Shown here in pieces: positions 48,299 to 58,281 of a stretch of DNA of 64,000 nucleotides. The notes beneath the pieces are model-generated. The model did no database searches, was not told the DNA's origin, and saw only the letters and a list, made by a program, of their open reading frames with translations. The DNA is from Komagataella phaffii GS115 (lineage: Eukaryota > Ascomycota > Pichiomycetes > Pichiales > Pichiaceae): NCBI RefSeq assembly GCF_000027005.1, contig NC_012965.1:669001-733000 (forward strand). Direction: 5' to 3'. The translations under genes were made by a program, and so were the position numbers. The first letter of the stretch is position 1. Each line of letters starts with the position of its first letter.

Positions 48299-48309
48299 CA
48301 CGTGACTCA
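48299..48309 (+). promoter_or_regulatory. Composite CACGTG / TGACTCA site upstream of the CDT1-like gene
   Basis: CACGTG (48299-48304) overlaps TGACTCA (48303-48309), combining a Cbf1-type E-box (CACGTGA) with a perfect Gcn4/AP-1 site. It is about 50 bp upstream of the start at 48360. Both assignments rest on S. cerevisiae consensus sequences. Confidence 0.4.
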
Positions 48310-48359
48310 AGACATTATAATTAGAGTCAGAAACCGAACTTCTCTAGAGCGCCAATAGC

Positions 48360-49256
48360 ATGGATTTAGAGTCAGAAGCCAGCTTGTTGAAGAAGGTAGT
48401 TAGGCAAACGTTCAACGCTTTATCCATCCATTTTTCGAAAAGCTTTAATGCTCCATACCTCCATTCACTTTCACCCCACGTTGATAGGTTATGTGGGTTT
48501 ACAGTCTCCTTAGACCACTACTTGAAAATCTATAACATGAATGATAGTATATTTGAGCTAACAATCACTGACGAAGGAAACTATATAATCAATTTCAGCA
48601 AAGATATGCAAGGGATTCCTAACCTTTCAAGAATACGGCTTATCAAAAGCCGTGTTGAGCTGTTCAACGCCACATTAGACTCGTACCTTCAATCTCATTC
48701 TACCATTTCAGCATATTCCACAGCTAGATTGCCTGTCATTCCAGATCCATACACTATAGACTACACAAAGAAATCAAACACAAAGAAAAGGCTACGGAAT
48801 GACAGCGCAAAATTCAACTTCAAAGAAAGGAAAGTTGAAACGTCTAACTTCGGGGACTACAAGATGTCCGTATTGGATAGAATTCGACTCAAAGAGAAAT
48901 CGACCAAAGAAACTTCCTCCAGAATGGAAGAAAAATTAAAACATGAAAACTATGTCCGAAGTCAAATGTTGAAATTCTACGAAATTCTTTACCAACTATC
49001 CCCCAAGCCATCTAGCAAAGTTACCCTAAAAACCTTTTCAACAAAGCAACTAATTTCCACTATTCAGGACTCAATAAGTTTACCCTTAAGCGATTCAATC
49101 TGCCTAGATGTGCTAATCAAGTTGTGTGATACCCTCAATCAGCCGGAAAAACTATCCATCATAGAAAAGAACGCAATCAAGGTCGTAAAGATATCACTTC
49201 TAGACAGAGAAGGTGATCACAAAATTATATCTAGCCACAATCCACATCATCACTAA
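48360..49256 (+). CDS. TAH11: Cdt1/Tah11-like replication licensing factor, short form
   Basis: 298 residues. The N-terminal half resembles the Cdt1 middle winged-helix domain (LFxAL-type helix in TFNALSIHFSKSFN and FELTITDEGNYIINF). The C-terminal half starts with MSVLDRIRLKEK, the LLxRIRxKE motif of fungal Cdt1, and ends in a winged-helix Mcm2-7-binding region (LPLSDSICLDVLIKLCDTL). Family knowledge: Cdt1 brings Mcm2-7 to ORC-Cdc6 at origins. S. cerevisiae Tah11 is 604 aa; here the long N-terminal region is missing, and the gene starts close after the previous one, so truncation or true compaction is unresolved. A His-rich end (HNPHHH) is unusual. It converges on SPF1. Confidence 0.6.
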   Translation: MDLESEASLLKKVVRQTFNALSIHFSKSFNAPYLHSLSPHVDRLCGFTVSLDHYLKIYNMNDSIFELTITDEGNYIINFSKDMQGIPNLSRIRLIKSRVELFNATLDSYLQSHSTISAYSTARLPVIPDPYTIDYTKKSNTKKRLRNDSAKFNFKERKVETSNFGDYKMSVLDRIRLKEKSTKETSSRMEEKLKHENYVRSQMLKFYEILYQLSPKPSSKVTLKTFSTKQLISTIQDSISLPLSDSICLDVLIKLCDTLNQPEKLSIIEKNAIKVVKISLLDREGDHKIISSHNPHHH

Positions 49257-49314
49257 ATTTAATCAACTCTATAATATTTAATTCCAAAAATACATGATAC
49301 AACAGTATGGACAC

Positions 49315-52300
49315 CTAAATGTTCTTCTTGATCTCAATCTCCTCCTCATCCTCGTCGTGAATAGCAATGTCGCTTGCTTTGAAATCACTGAAGAAATATT
49401 TGAGCACTTGCTCAATGAAAAAACAAAGTCCAACGTCTAACAAAATGCATGAAGTAAGTTTAGTTTTGAATAACTTGTCCATAGGCACAAATTTCATACC
49501 TTGGTTCAGTTCAGGGACAAACTCAGTTGCTCCACTGATGCACAAAAATGAAACTCCTACTAGACCATAATACATTCCTTTATTCTCAGAAATTGACTCT
49601 CTAAAAGGTTTACCTTGGTAGTTAACAGCAAATGTGGCAACCTGTTGAGCTAATTGCAACAGGAAAATAGCCGTGTTCAACAATGATGGCTTGAACTCCT
49701 TCTCTAAATCGACTTGAGGCTCTCTTGGCTCCAACTTGTAAATTTCAATTGCGATATAGATCAAGGTGATAATGTGGACAGCAAATTGACCAATAATTGA
49801 TCCCATGATATAAATGTTAAAAATTCCAGGTTGGGGTCTTTGTTTAGACAATTTCTCAATTGGCTTACCACGAGAAATTGAAAGGAAGCATACAGATAAC
49901 AGCATTCCACTTACGGTGGCTTGCATATCACCAAACTTGATTCCAGCCAAGTACAATACAGACAAGGAATAAGCGCTAATCAGACAATTCAATGCCAAAA
50001 TTTTGTACATTTGAATAGTCGACACCAAAGCACATCTTCCCTGGCGAATAACGTGGGTGACTGTGTTGACATTAGCTAGTTTGGAAGTAAATGGAGCTGC
50101 AACTGAAGCATCACCCAATTTCAGGGTCGGGGCCTCCATCTCCTCCTCTAGATCAGTCATTGACCCAGTAAGAGAATCAGCTAAGCTCGAAGCATTCAAA
50201 GATGCTCCCACTGCAGCAGATACTTGTCCGTCGTTGGCAGCAGCTACCGAAGCACGGATTTCATCAGTGATTGTCTTACCATTCTTCTCAAGTGCAGTTA
50301 AGTAGTGGGGATTCAATGGTCCAGGTGGGTATAAATGGGCAATCAAAGGGGGAACCTTGGGTGGAGGAGAGTTCCATCTCTTCATCAAATCAACCTGCTT
50401 CTGGTACATTTTTTGAATGGCTTCAATCTTCTTGTTTTCCTGGATCTTTTTCAGCGATTCTTCCGTACCATTTAACAGTGCAATACCAACGTGTGCCTGT
50501 TTCAAAGCACCAACATCGTTAGTACCGTCCCCACACATCAGTGTCTTATAGCCCATCTCCTTATAGGAATTCAAGATAAATTCCTTTTGAGAAGGTGAAA
50601 CTCTGGCAAACACCCAAGTGTGTCTAATAAGCTTCGTCAATTGGGGATGATCCATTAACTTAGCTAAAGCATACCCAGTTAGGCAAATATCACTCTTATC
50701 AAAAATGCTCTCATCAATCTTGTCCGTGGACGAGAAAGGAATGAGCTCACTTTCATCAACACTTCTCCAGATTAGTTCGTGGTCCCCGTGATGGGCTTCA
50801 GGCAAATCAAGGATAAGTGTAGGTCGTTTGGAAATTTCAACTTCCTTAGCAACATGGACCGCGGTTAGTGGATTGTCACCGGTGATCATAACACATCTGT
50901 GGCTTGACTCATTCAACATTCTGATTGTCTCGATAGCATCTCCTTTCATTGGGCAATGGAAAACAATGAAACCAGCAAACAATAGATCAGTCTCGACTTC
51001 TTCTCTGGTGAATTTTGTAATCTTGTTCGATGATAAATTGTCTGGTAATGGTTTGTAGGCCAAAGCCAACACTCTCGACCCAGCTCTAGTGAAAGTCTTG
51101 TAAGTATTCTCGTAATGTTTAGGGGCATCAACTAGTCTTTCTTTGATGGTTTCAGGGGCACCCTTCACGGCAACAAAATTTTTCTTATGTACAGTGGCAA
51201 TAGAACTAGATCTCTTCAAGGCAGAAGAAAATTGAAATCTTCTCAGAATTTTAATTTTCTCCTGTTTCTTTCCATCGGTTTTGTACAATTGGTCTTTATC
51301 ACCTAGCTTCCATCCAGCAGCCTTCAATGTTGCCTGTTCCATTGGGTCACCAACAACTTCTCCATCGTCCAACTTAACCAATGCGTGAGCTGCTCCGAGA
51401 ACGTGCAAAGTTTCTTCGGGAACATCGTTTGGTTTCTTCAAAGAGTGTACATCGGATTCATCAAAGCCAGCCAATCCTTCGAAAACAAGGTCCTCGGCTG
51501 TTAACGTTCCAGTTTTGTCAAAACAACAAACGTCAATTCTTCCTGCAAGTGGAATCCTAAAGGGTTCGGTACAGTAAACATAGTACTTACCCAAAGAGGC
51601 CAACGAGGAATTAACTGCCATGGTCAGTTCCATAGGGAGTTCCGGAGGAACAACTGAGGTTATCACCATTATACAGTCCAAGATCAACTTAGATTGAATA
51701 CGACCCATTTTACTACCTTCGACCCAAACATACCATGAAGCAACAATGGCAAACACTAGCAGAAACAAAATGAAGAAGAATGCCTCCTTGTTGGCGACAC
51801 TCATTCTCTCACTGGAAAATATCATAACACGAACCAAAGAACCCTGGGAAGTTTCAAAACCAATCTTAGTAACAATAGCTAAAGCACCACCGTCTGGAGC
51901 AAGAGGAACAGATGGATCTTCTGGACTGGACACTTGAAGACATGATGTACCTCCGTGTAAAATTGAGTTCTTATCTAGACCTTCAGGGTCAAACGAATCA
52001 GTTGCTGGTCTCAGTTTGATGGACTCTTTCAACAAGGGAGTCGATTCACCTGAAAGCATAGCCTCATTGACAATACAAGATCCATCCACAAGGATTAGAT
52101 CACAAGGAATAGCGCTATCTTCAGCTGTGCGAGTAATAGAAACCAAATCGCCTGGAAGCAAATCGTCACTTTGAATGTTGACCCAGGTCTTATTACGGAA
52201 GACATAAATGAGATATGGTTTTATACCCATACTGTGGAACTCATTCATGGTGGATCTTCTCTGGAAAACAGTGGTACATTCAAAGGATACCAACATGAAC

Positions 52301-52968
52301 AACGAAAACAACGAAAAATACCACATTTCATCCATGCACCATAATGCAACGGAAAAGATTTGGAACACAAAAAATGGAGCAACAGCGTGTTCTTTGAACA
52401 ACTCCAAGAATGTTGGAATTGGAATGTCAAACAAGTTTTTACCATACAATCTCTGCATCTTTGATAGTGGGCCACTTAGTCCTGTGGATTCTTGGAAAAC
52501 ACCAAGTTGAGGGTTCTCATCAACAATAAACTGGGGAGGAGAAAATACATTATCCGAATGAAGCAGATGTCTTCTCTTCTGGTAAAGAAATGAAACCTGA
52601 GTCTCTCCATCCTCAAACTTGTCTGTTCTAATCTCACAAATCTCACCTAATCCAGTGTTTGGTGCAGGTGTGATTCTGATATGAGTAGCCTCAGAAATCT
52701 TATCGACAGGGTTATACTGGAATTTTGCTCTAATATTCAAATTCCAATGAGGCATTAACCAAAACAGAAGTTGTAAGGAAAGAATTGTTCCAAAGTACAC
52801 AAAAGTCCATTCTGGACCTTTGATATACTCATCGTAATGGTTGAAATAGATATTGCCCCAGATGGGATATATTATGGTCCAAGGCCAGACGTATGGCCTG
52901 GCCACAAGAGCTTTCGGAACTAGCAACTTTGCATCAAGCACCGTTGGGTTGTTCACAATAGATGACAT
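49315..52968 (-). CDS. SPF1: P5A-type ATPase Spf1, ER transmembrane-helix dislocase
   Basis: 1217 residues (S. cerevisiae Spf1: 1215). P-type ATPase features: actuator motif SGESTPL, phosphorylation motif CFDKTGTLT near 485, hinge MCGDGTNDVGALKQAHVG. The PPELPMELTMAVN motif in the fourth core helix is specific to P5A pumps. Two extra N-terminal helices lie at about 25-75, and there is an acidic C-terminus (DEDEEEIEIKKN). Family knowledge: sits in the ER membrane and extracts misinserted or tail-anchored mitochondrial helices; its loss disturbs ER sterol and glycosylation. It complements the EMC insertase, of which EMC10 is in this window. Confidence 0.96.
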   Translation of the reverse strand: MSSIVNNPTVLDAKLLVPKALVARPYVWPWTIIYPIWGNIYFNHYDEYIKGPEWTFVYFGTILSLQLLFWLMPHWNLNIRAKFQYNPVDKISEATHIRITPAPNTGLGEICEIRTDKFEDGETQVSFLYQKRRHLLHSDNVFSPPQFIVDENPQLGVFQESTGLSGPLSKMQRLYGKNLFDIPIPTFLELFKEHAVAPFFVFQIFSVALWCMDEMWYFSLFSLFMLVSFECTTVFQRRSTMNEFHSMGIKPYLIYVFRNKTWVNIQSDDLLPGDLVSITRTAEDSAIPCDLILVDGSCIVNEAMLSGESTPLLKESIKLRPATDSFDPEGLDKNSILHGGTSCLQVSSPEDPSVPLAPDGGALAIVTKIGFETSQGSLVRVMIFSSERMSVANKEAFFFILFLLVFAIVASWYVWVEGSKMGRIQSKLILDCIMVITSVVPPELPMELTMAVNSSLASLGKYYVYCTEPFRIPLAGRIDVCCFDKTGTLTAEDLVFEGLAGFDESDVHSLKKPNDVPEETLHVLGAAHALVKLDDGEVVGDPMEQATLKAAGWKLGDKDQLYKTDGKKQEKIKILRRFQFSSALKRSSSIATVHKKNFVAVKGAPETIKERLVDAPKHYENTYKTFTRAGSRVLALAYKPLPDNLSSNKITKFTREEVETDLLFAGFIVFHCPMKGDAIETIRMLNESSHRCVMITGDNPLTAVHVAKEVEISKRPTLILDLPEAHHGDHELIWRSVDESELIPFSSTDKIDESIFDKSDICLTGYALAKLMDHPQLTKLIRHTWVFARVSPSQKEFILNSYKEMGYKTLMCGDGTNDVGALKQAHVGIALLNGTEESLKKIQENKKIEAIQKMYQKQVDLMKRWNSPPPKVPPLIAHLYPPGPLNPHYLTALEKNGKTITDEIRASVAAANDGQVSAAVGASLNASSLADSLTGSMTDLEEEMEAPTLKLGDASVAAPFTSKLANVNTVTHVIRQGRCALVSTIQMYKILALNCLISAYSLSVLYLAGIKFGDMQATVSGMLLSVCFLSISRGKPIEKLSKQRPQPGIFNIYIMGSIIGQFAVHIITLIYIAIEIYKLEPREPQVDLEKEFKPSLLNTAIFLLQLAQQVATFAVNYQGKPFRESISENKGMYYGLVGVSFLCISGATEFVPELNQGMKFVPMDKLFKTKLTSCILLDVGLCFFIEQVLKYFFSDFKASDIAIHDEDEEEIEIKKNI

Positions 52969-53217
52969 ACTGGGTATTGAAATCTAAAGTCTGTACAACA
53001 GGTTTAAGGATGATGATAATTAGAGGTGAACAACCAGGTTTTTTTTTCTCCAGCACTACACCACGGTGGCGGAATGTGATTGAGAGCGCGAGAAGTCCCC
53101 CTCCCAAGAGTGGAAGGTATTTTGTGACATCATTAGCGAGAAGAGTGAAAATTCCTGGTAGGAGATCGAATCAATTATTGTCATCGTGTGTTAGGCGGAG
53201 AATTGTTCTCAGATACA

Positions 53218-54814
53218 ATGTCAACACTTAAAGAACGAAAAGAGGAGTTTGTTTCCGATCTTACAGGAGGCTCAATCTCCGAAATATACGTAGTTACTTT
53301 TGTGTCATTGGTAAGTAAATGAGATTTATCCACTGAAAGTTTATCTAACAATCTAGTTAAGTTATATCGCTTGGTGCTGGCTTAAACAGAGAACCAGTGT
53401 ATTTGACACAAGAAGTATACTGGGAAGTCTGCTTGATTTTGCCCTCAATTGGAATAGTTTGCTGCTCTCCATCACACTATACAGTGCCAGACCTTTAACG
53501 CTGAACGTGCTTATCATCTTGCCATGCCTTGCGCTCAGCTTCATCAAGTGGAAGAAAGGGAATGAGCCTAGTAACAGACACATTAGAGGAGCCTTGTCTC
53601 TTCAATCGCTGTCAGTGAAACAGTTTCTTCCTCATAAACCATTTATAACTGTTTATCGGTCGCAAATGATGGTCATAACCTGTCTTGCCATTTTGGCCGT
53701 GGACTTCAAGATATTTCCAAGGCGATTTGCCAAGGTTGAGACTTGGGGAACAAGTTTGATGGATTTGGGCGTTGGTTCTTTTGTCTTTTCAATGGGGCTA
53801 GTGAGTTGCCGCTCCGTATTAGCTGCAACTTTTACAAAATCCAAAACATTCACTGCCTCCCAGCTTATTCACACGTTGGTCGGAGTCACTCCAGTTTTTG
53901 TTCTTGGCCTGTTCCGGTCAATATCTGTTAAATCTTTGGATTATCAGGAACATGTCACTGAATACGGTAAGCATTGGAATTTCTTTTTTACCTTAGGCTT
54001 TCTTCCACCTATTGCTGTTTTACTGTCCCCATTGACAAAGTTCATCCCGCACTTTTGGTTAAGTTTACTGATTGGTGGTTTCTACGAGTTTATCTTGGTA
54101 AACACCAATCTTTTGCACTATATTTTACTGGCTCCAAGAGTTGACCTGATCAGTGACAACAAAGAGGGAATTTTCAGTTTGTTCGGTTATCTTTCTATCT
54201 TTCTGGGTGGACAAGCAACCGGATTATTCCTTCTTCCAGTGTGCAAAACTAGAAACAATTTGTTTTGGCCGAGCTCCAAGAATGAAGTGGTTCGTTTTCA
54301 ATCATCGCCTCACCCTTTCAAATTATTATCCCTTTCAGTTTCACCTTTTCAAGGCTTAGTGTACTTGGCAACCTTCTATCACGTCTCATTCTATGTCATA
54401 AACACATGCTACATTTATACTGTCAGTCGAAGAGTTGCCAATCTTCTCTACATTTTGTGGGTTTGTGGCTACAACACAACGTTCTTGGCGGGTTATGTAC
54501 TAGTAGACCAATATTTTTGGCCGAACAGCGATGTCAAGTTTACAGACCAACCATTGACTCCTCTTCAAGAAGAAAGATACAACAACGTTTCCAAATTGAT
54601 ATATGTGCAAAGAACCCCTCCAATATTGCACGCTTTGAACAATAATAGTTTGTTGATATTTTTGGCTGCAAATTTGTCAACAGGTGTTATCAATATGGCA
54701 TTGAACACTTTGGATTGCACTGATGGAAAAGCTATTGTTGTTCTGATAGGCTATGAACTATTCCTTGCATCGTTATCTGGTCTGCTTCTGTATTTTAACA
54801 TTGTTATTCGTTGA
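53218..54814 (+). CDS. GWT1: GPI-anchor inositol acyltransferase Gwt1 (spliced: 53218..53310, 53357..54814)
   Basis: Two exons give 516 residues (S. cerevisiae Gwt1: 490). Exon 1 encodes MSTLKERKEEFVSDLTGGSI, almost identical to the S. cerevisiae start (MSTLKQRKEDFV). Splicing in phase 0 continues LSYIAWCWLKQ. Conserved core: ILAVDFKIFPRRFAKVETWG, TSLMDLGVGSFVFSMG, YQEHVTEYGKHWNFFFTLG. About 12-13 transmembrane helices. Family knowledge: an ER enzyme that acylates the inositol of GlcN-PI early in GPI-anchor synthesis, the target of the antifungal manogepix. It diverges from SPF1 with 249 bp between the starts. Its 3' flank is unusually long. Confidence 0.95.
53311..53356 (+). other. GWT1 intron, 46 bp
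   Basis: Donor GTAAGT at 53311, branch ATCTAAC, acceptor ATCTAG ending at 53356, seven bases after CTAAC. Phase 0; splicing restores the conserved Gwt1 N-terminus. Confidence 0.92.
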
Positions 54815-55699
54815 GTGGTGAGACATATTTCAGGCGCTCCCACCAGTACAGAACCCATTTACCCCACATGAAACTTTTTTCTTCATTTGTGTCCTACCAC
54901 TACAAAGAAACACCGCACAACTCTATTTGTATTCTTCCCTCTGTATCAATGAAGAAAAGAAAGATAAAGAATAGGATGACACATCTTTTTTGACTTGACA
55001 AGGATCTGCCATTTTTGACAACGAGTCTGTTCTCTACTAACCTATTTCCAGGAACCAAAACCGTTATGTTGATAGACACGACACTGTAGCATTATGTATC
55101 CTGTTTATTTTCGAAACTTTTCGGTGTATCCTGGCTAGCTTGTATCAAATGATCTGTATTGTTATATGTATCAATTATGTTACATCACATTGCATTATAA
55201 ACATTACGGGACGACAATTGTTGTCCATTCCTTTGAAATGTGTTTATTAGTTTTTGATGGCTACTCTAATCTCAACTAGTTATGGTAGTGGCAAGAATTT
55301 CGAATAACTGCTTGATATAAAAGTGACAGCTGAGGGCTCTCTTTTTGTAACGAGCATATTTTGGGTGGTAAAGTATAGCATATCTACAGGGGGACATTTA
55401 AAGATGATATTCTCGATCTTTGAAAGTATCCATACGTTTAAAGAACATGTTTCATCCAATGGTTCACCATAACCAATGTTCTTATTACAAGTAATTATCT
55501 GTTTCATTATATCGTACAATTTTTATTGGCAGTTCAAAATAGTCAATCATGGTTTCCAATTCGGTATGTGTATTTATTTTTCGTGTTACGGTCATTTTGT
55601 TTTGATTCTTGTCTTTCGAATAAAAAAGGACATTCTCAGTCATTTACCTGTTCTTTATTTCTCTTCTTTTCGTCATTAGTGTGATAAACCAGTAGCAAG
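54815..55699. other. Unusually long convergent gap between GWT1 and the MNN2-type gene
   Basis: 885 bp between two stop codons, where other convergent pairs here have 12-175 bp. It holds a perfect TACTAAC followed by TTTCCAG (about 55040-55054) without any canonical donor upstream, then an unlisted open frame of about 60 codons on the plus strand. On the minus strand, two overlapping frames (36 codons from an ATG at 55595, and about 75 codons from an ATG at 55507) have codon use that is not obviously random. None matches a family I know. A small gene, a non-coding RNA or long 3' UTRs are all possible. Confidence 0.4.
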
Positions 55700-57679
55700 T
55701 CACGTCAATTGTATTGGGTTATTCTGTAAAAAGTTTAGCTCTTCCTTGATGAACATACATAAATCTTGAGGCTTCACGTTAGCGTTCTCCAAATATTTCA
55801 AGTTGAAATCTGGGTACTCACAAAAGTATTCATGAATGATAATCCATTGACGGAGCTCAAAGTCAAATGAAAGTCCTGTTTGGTCCGCATACATTCTTAT
55901 CCTTGGTTTATGAGTGTCTTGATCTACAAAAAGATAGTTGTGAAGCTTCAATCCAAATGGGTCTAGTTTTGGAAAGTTTGAGTGTATAAACATGATCTTA
56001 GATCTGTCCTTGGTGAAATGACTCTGAAGCTGATGCTCATCAAAAGTTTTGCGAAAGAAAAATTTTGGTATTAATCTGGATAGTAATCCGGGTTTGTCTA
56101 GCTCCGACTGTTCAAGTTTGTTGACCCTTGAGCCTTTATGAGTCTTTAAAAATGTTTGTAAGTTTTGATAATCTACGATTGGGTCGTATTGCAGCATACC
56201 GCAACCCTGATATGCAGATTGGTCAGGCTTCCAATATCCAATGACGTCCACACCTTTCTTGATGTTGTAAAATGGTAGTTTATAGTAGTTAGCAGCAGCT
56301 AAAAAGGTCTCTTTATCTCCTTCTCCGCTTGCTCCTTGGGTGAACAGAGGGTAGTAGTAATCTGGTCCAAAAAAGTTATAATACAAAGATAGAAGGATCG
56401 TTTGGCAATGTTTGGTCTTGGATATTAGTATTTGGCCAGATTCTGTGGAACCATCTGGAATTGCCCCTTCCCTATCATGCAAAGGAATATCGGTAAAGGG
56501 ATCTTCCGAACTAGAGGTATACAACGAGGGGTCAGTGTAGGAGTCAACAACATGCCTTACTCGTTCAGAGCCCAACTTGATGCCAGCAATCTTATAGTAA
56601 TCAGGATGGGTAACGCGCCTCCAGAAATCAGGCCACAACACTAATCCCGTCCGTTGAAAAACCTCTGAATCAAATATGGGGTCTGGATTTTCAACAATGA
56701 TGTTATCAGAGTCTACTAGTAGAACCTGCTCAAAAGAGGAGGCCAAAAGCGCTAATGACTTAAACTGGTACCCTTTGAGATGTCCAGATTTAAGCAGATC
56801 AATTCCCACAGTCTCCTGCAAAAGAACGCAAGTAGCATTCAACTTTGGTAGTATCTCTTCACATAATTGAGGTTCATATTCATGTGCAAATGGGATTATC
56901 AACTCGACAGGTACTTTGGATCCTGTTTTCCTAAGGTTTTCGATAGAAAGTAATGATAACCAGGAAAACTTTTGACCACCAATAAATACAATTCCTGTCC
57001 CATTATATGCATTCGCAGGAAAGGAAGGGGGAAACGCCTTTACCACGGCGCTGTGGGATTTGGACAATGAGGCAATAAAAGAGGGGCTCAACTGCAACGA
57101 GTCCCGGAGATACGCTTCAGAAAGAATAGGCAGCGAAGGATCGGTGTCATGTAAAGCAATGTTGATGATTCCACTTTTACCGAACTTTCTCTTGAGTGCG
57201 TTTTCGTTAGGTGTGGGATCACGAGGATTTTCAATTGGCATAGCAGGTTTGTTGTTGATTATAATCGAAAGCACGTTCTTGTAAAACTTGCGTAACTCAA
57301 CTAGACTCTTCTCTCTCTGGGGAGATCTCTTCGGGAAATTAATCATTGCAGCTTGCTCGTCTTCTTCGATGGCAGTGTCATCTGTAACCTCATCGGAATT
57401 AGGTTCTTCGGCTACACCTCTGAGTCCCGCAGCGAGCTTTCCATTGCGAAACTGTTCCTGTAGTAACTCGTTATGGCTATTCATGTTGTCTATGATATCA
57501 TACTCGTCATATCTGCTGTATTGCCGATCAAAAAACTCTTTGTTATCCGCATAAAAGCTCCTGATGGAAGACTGATGAGCTGAGTTTTTGGCTCTAAATT
57601 GCAAACCAAAAAAGTAAACTATCAACAGTAAGACAACCCATATAAGTAATTTTCTTACCTGCCTCCTCTTTCCAAACAT
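55700..57679 (-). CDS. Golgi alpha-1,2-mannosyltransferase, Mnn2/Mnn5 family
   Basis: 659 residues. Type II topology: a short cytosolic basic N-terminus, transmembrane anchor LLIWVVLLLIVYFFGLQF (about 12-29), then a stem and lumenal catalytic domain. GIVFIGGQKFSWLSLLSIENL, LLVDSDNIIVENPD (DxD near 321), and LVLWPDFWRRVTHPDYYKIA are typical of the Mannosyl_trans3 (Mnn2/Mnn5/Mnn1-related) family. Family knowledge: adds alpha-1,2-mannose branches to the outer-chain backbone of N-glycans. Several paralogues occur in related yeasts, so I give no symbol. GWT1 next door also acts in cell-wall protein modification, but no shared regulation is visible. Confidence 0.87.
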   Translation of the reverse strand: MFGKRRQVRKLLIWVVLLLIVYFFGLQFRAKNSAHQSSIRSFYADNKEFFDRQYSRYDEYDIIDNMNSHNELLQEQFRNGKLAAGLRGVAEEPNSDEVTDDTAIEEDEQAAMINFPKRSPQREKSLVELRKFYKNVLSIIINNKPAMPIENPRDPTPNENALKRKFGKSGIINIALHDTDPSLPILSEAYLRDSLQLSPSFIASLSKSHSAVVKAFPPSFPANAYNGTGIVFIGGQKFSWLSLLSIENLRKTGSKVPVELIIPFAHEYEPQLCEEILPKLNATCVLLQETVGIDLLKSGHLKGYQFKSLALLASSFEQVLLVDSDNIIVENPDPIFDSEVFQRTGLVLWPDFWRRVTHPDYYKIAGIKLGSERVRHVVDSYTDPSLYTSSSEDPFTDIPLHDREGAIPDGSTESGQILISKTKHCQTILLSLYYNFFGPDYYYPLFTQGASGEGDKETFLAAANYYKLPFYNIKKGVDVIGYWKPDQSAYQGCGMLQYDPIVDYQNLQTFLKTHKGSRVNKLEQSELDKPGLLSRLIPKFFFRKTFDEHQLQSHFTKDRSKIMFIHSNFPKLDPFGLKLHNYLFVDQDTHKPRIRMYADQTGLSFDFELRQWIIIHEYFCEYPDFNLKYLENANVKPQDLCMFIKEELNFLQNNPIQLT

Positions 57680-58121
57680 ATTGGGAAGTTATTGTGAATG
57701 CAGAATGCGGATGGAAATTAGTGGAGCCGTATACGTCAACTTATATGGGATCGGATGGTTCTGAGATGTGGAAATGGTGTTAAGACTTCCATACAAATTG
57801 GGTAAGAGACGACAATTGGGGTGGAGAAGATGTGGAGTAGAGCAGAGAGCAAGCTAAACAACGTGCACAGTCCATGGAAAGTTTACCCCAACGAGGGCGT
57901 TACAAAGACGATTACGGCAACCTAGGTGAATAACAATTGTGTTCTACGACAGCACGTGTTTTTCTGTTGAGAGCGTTCAAGAGGCCTTCGCTCGTTAACA
58001 GTAAACATGTGGAACCAAACCAACTGAAATGAGGGTCCCTTGATCGGATGCGGCTTTAACATGGATTTCGAAATTTCATCTCGCGCCTTTCTGGCGCAAT
58101 TGCTTCGGTCAGTTCGTAAAG

Positions 58122-58129
58122 TATATATA
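58122..58129 (+). promoter_or_regulatory. ERG6 TATA box
   Basis: TATATATA about 234 bp upstream of the ERG6 ATG, followed by AAGAACA. A strong TATA fits a highly expressed, regulated gene. Confidence 0.5.
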
Positions 58130-58281
58130 AGAACAGCCTGTCAGTATTGAAACCATCGTGTCAAGCGCGTTTTTTGTCCAATGTGACAATTTGACAGTTG
58201 TCGCACTCGAATTGAATCGGTCGTACATCTCGTTTACACTCTAAAAATTGATACGCGCGCCTGGTAGATTTGTCGTTCCCA

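Noticed and set aside
54868..55054. Possible small spliced gene on the plus strand: short ATG frame at 54868 joined to the TACTAAC-CAG acceptor near 55054
   Set aside because: No GTAAGT, GTATGT or GTACGT donor exists between them, whereas all five confirmed introns here use GTAAGT. Kept only as part of the unexplained-gap finding.
55277..55595. Minus-strand frames beginning at 55595 and 55507 as a real gene
   Set aside because: They are offset by one frame, no intron signals join them, and neither has recognisable similarity. Too weak to annotate as CDS without transcript evidence.
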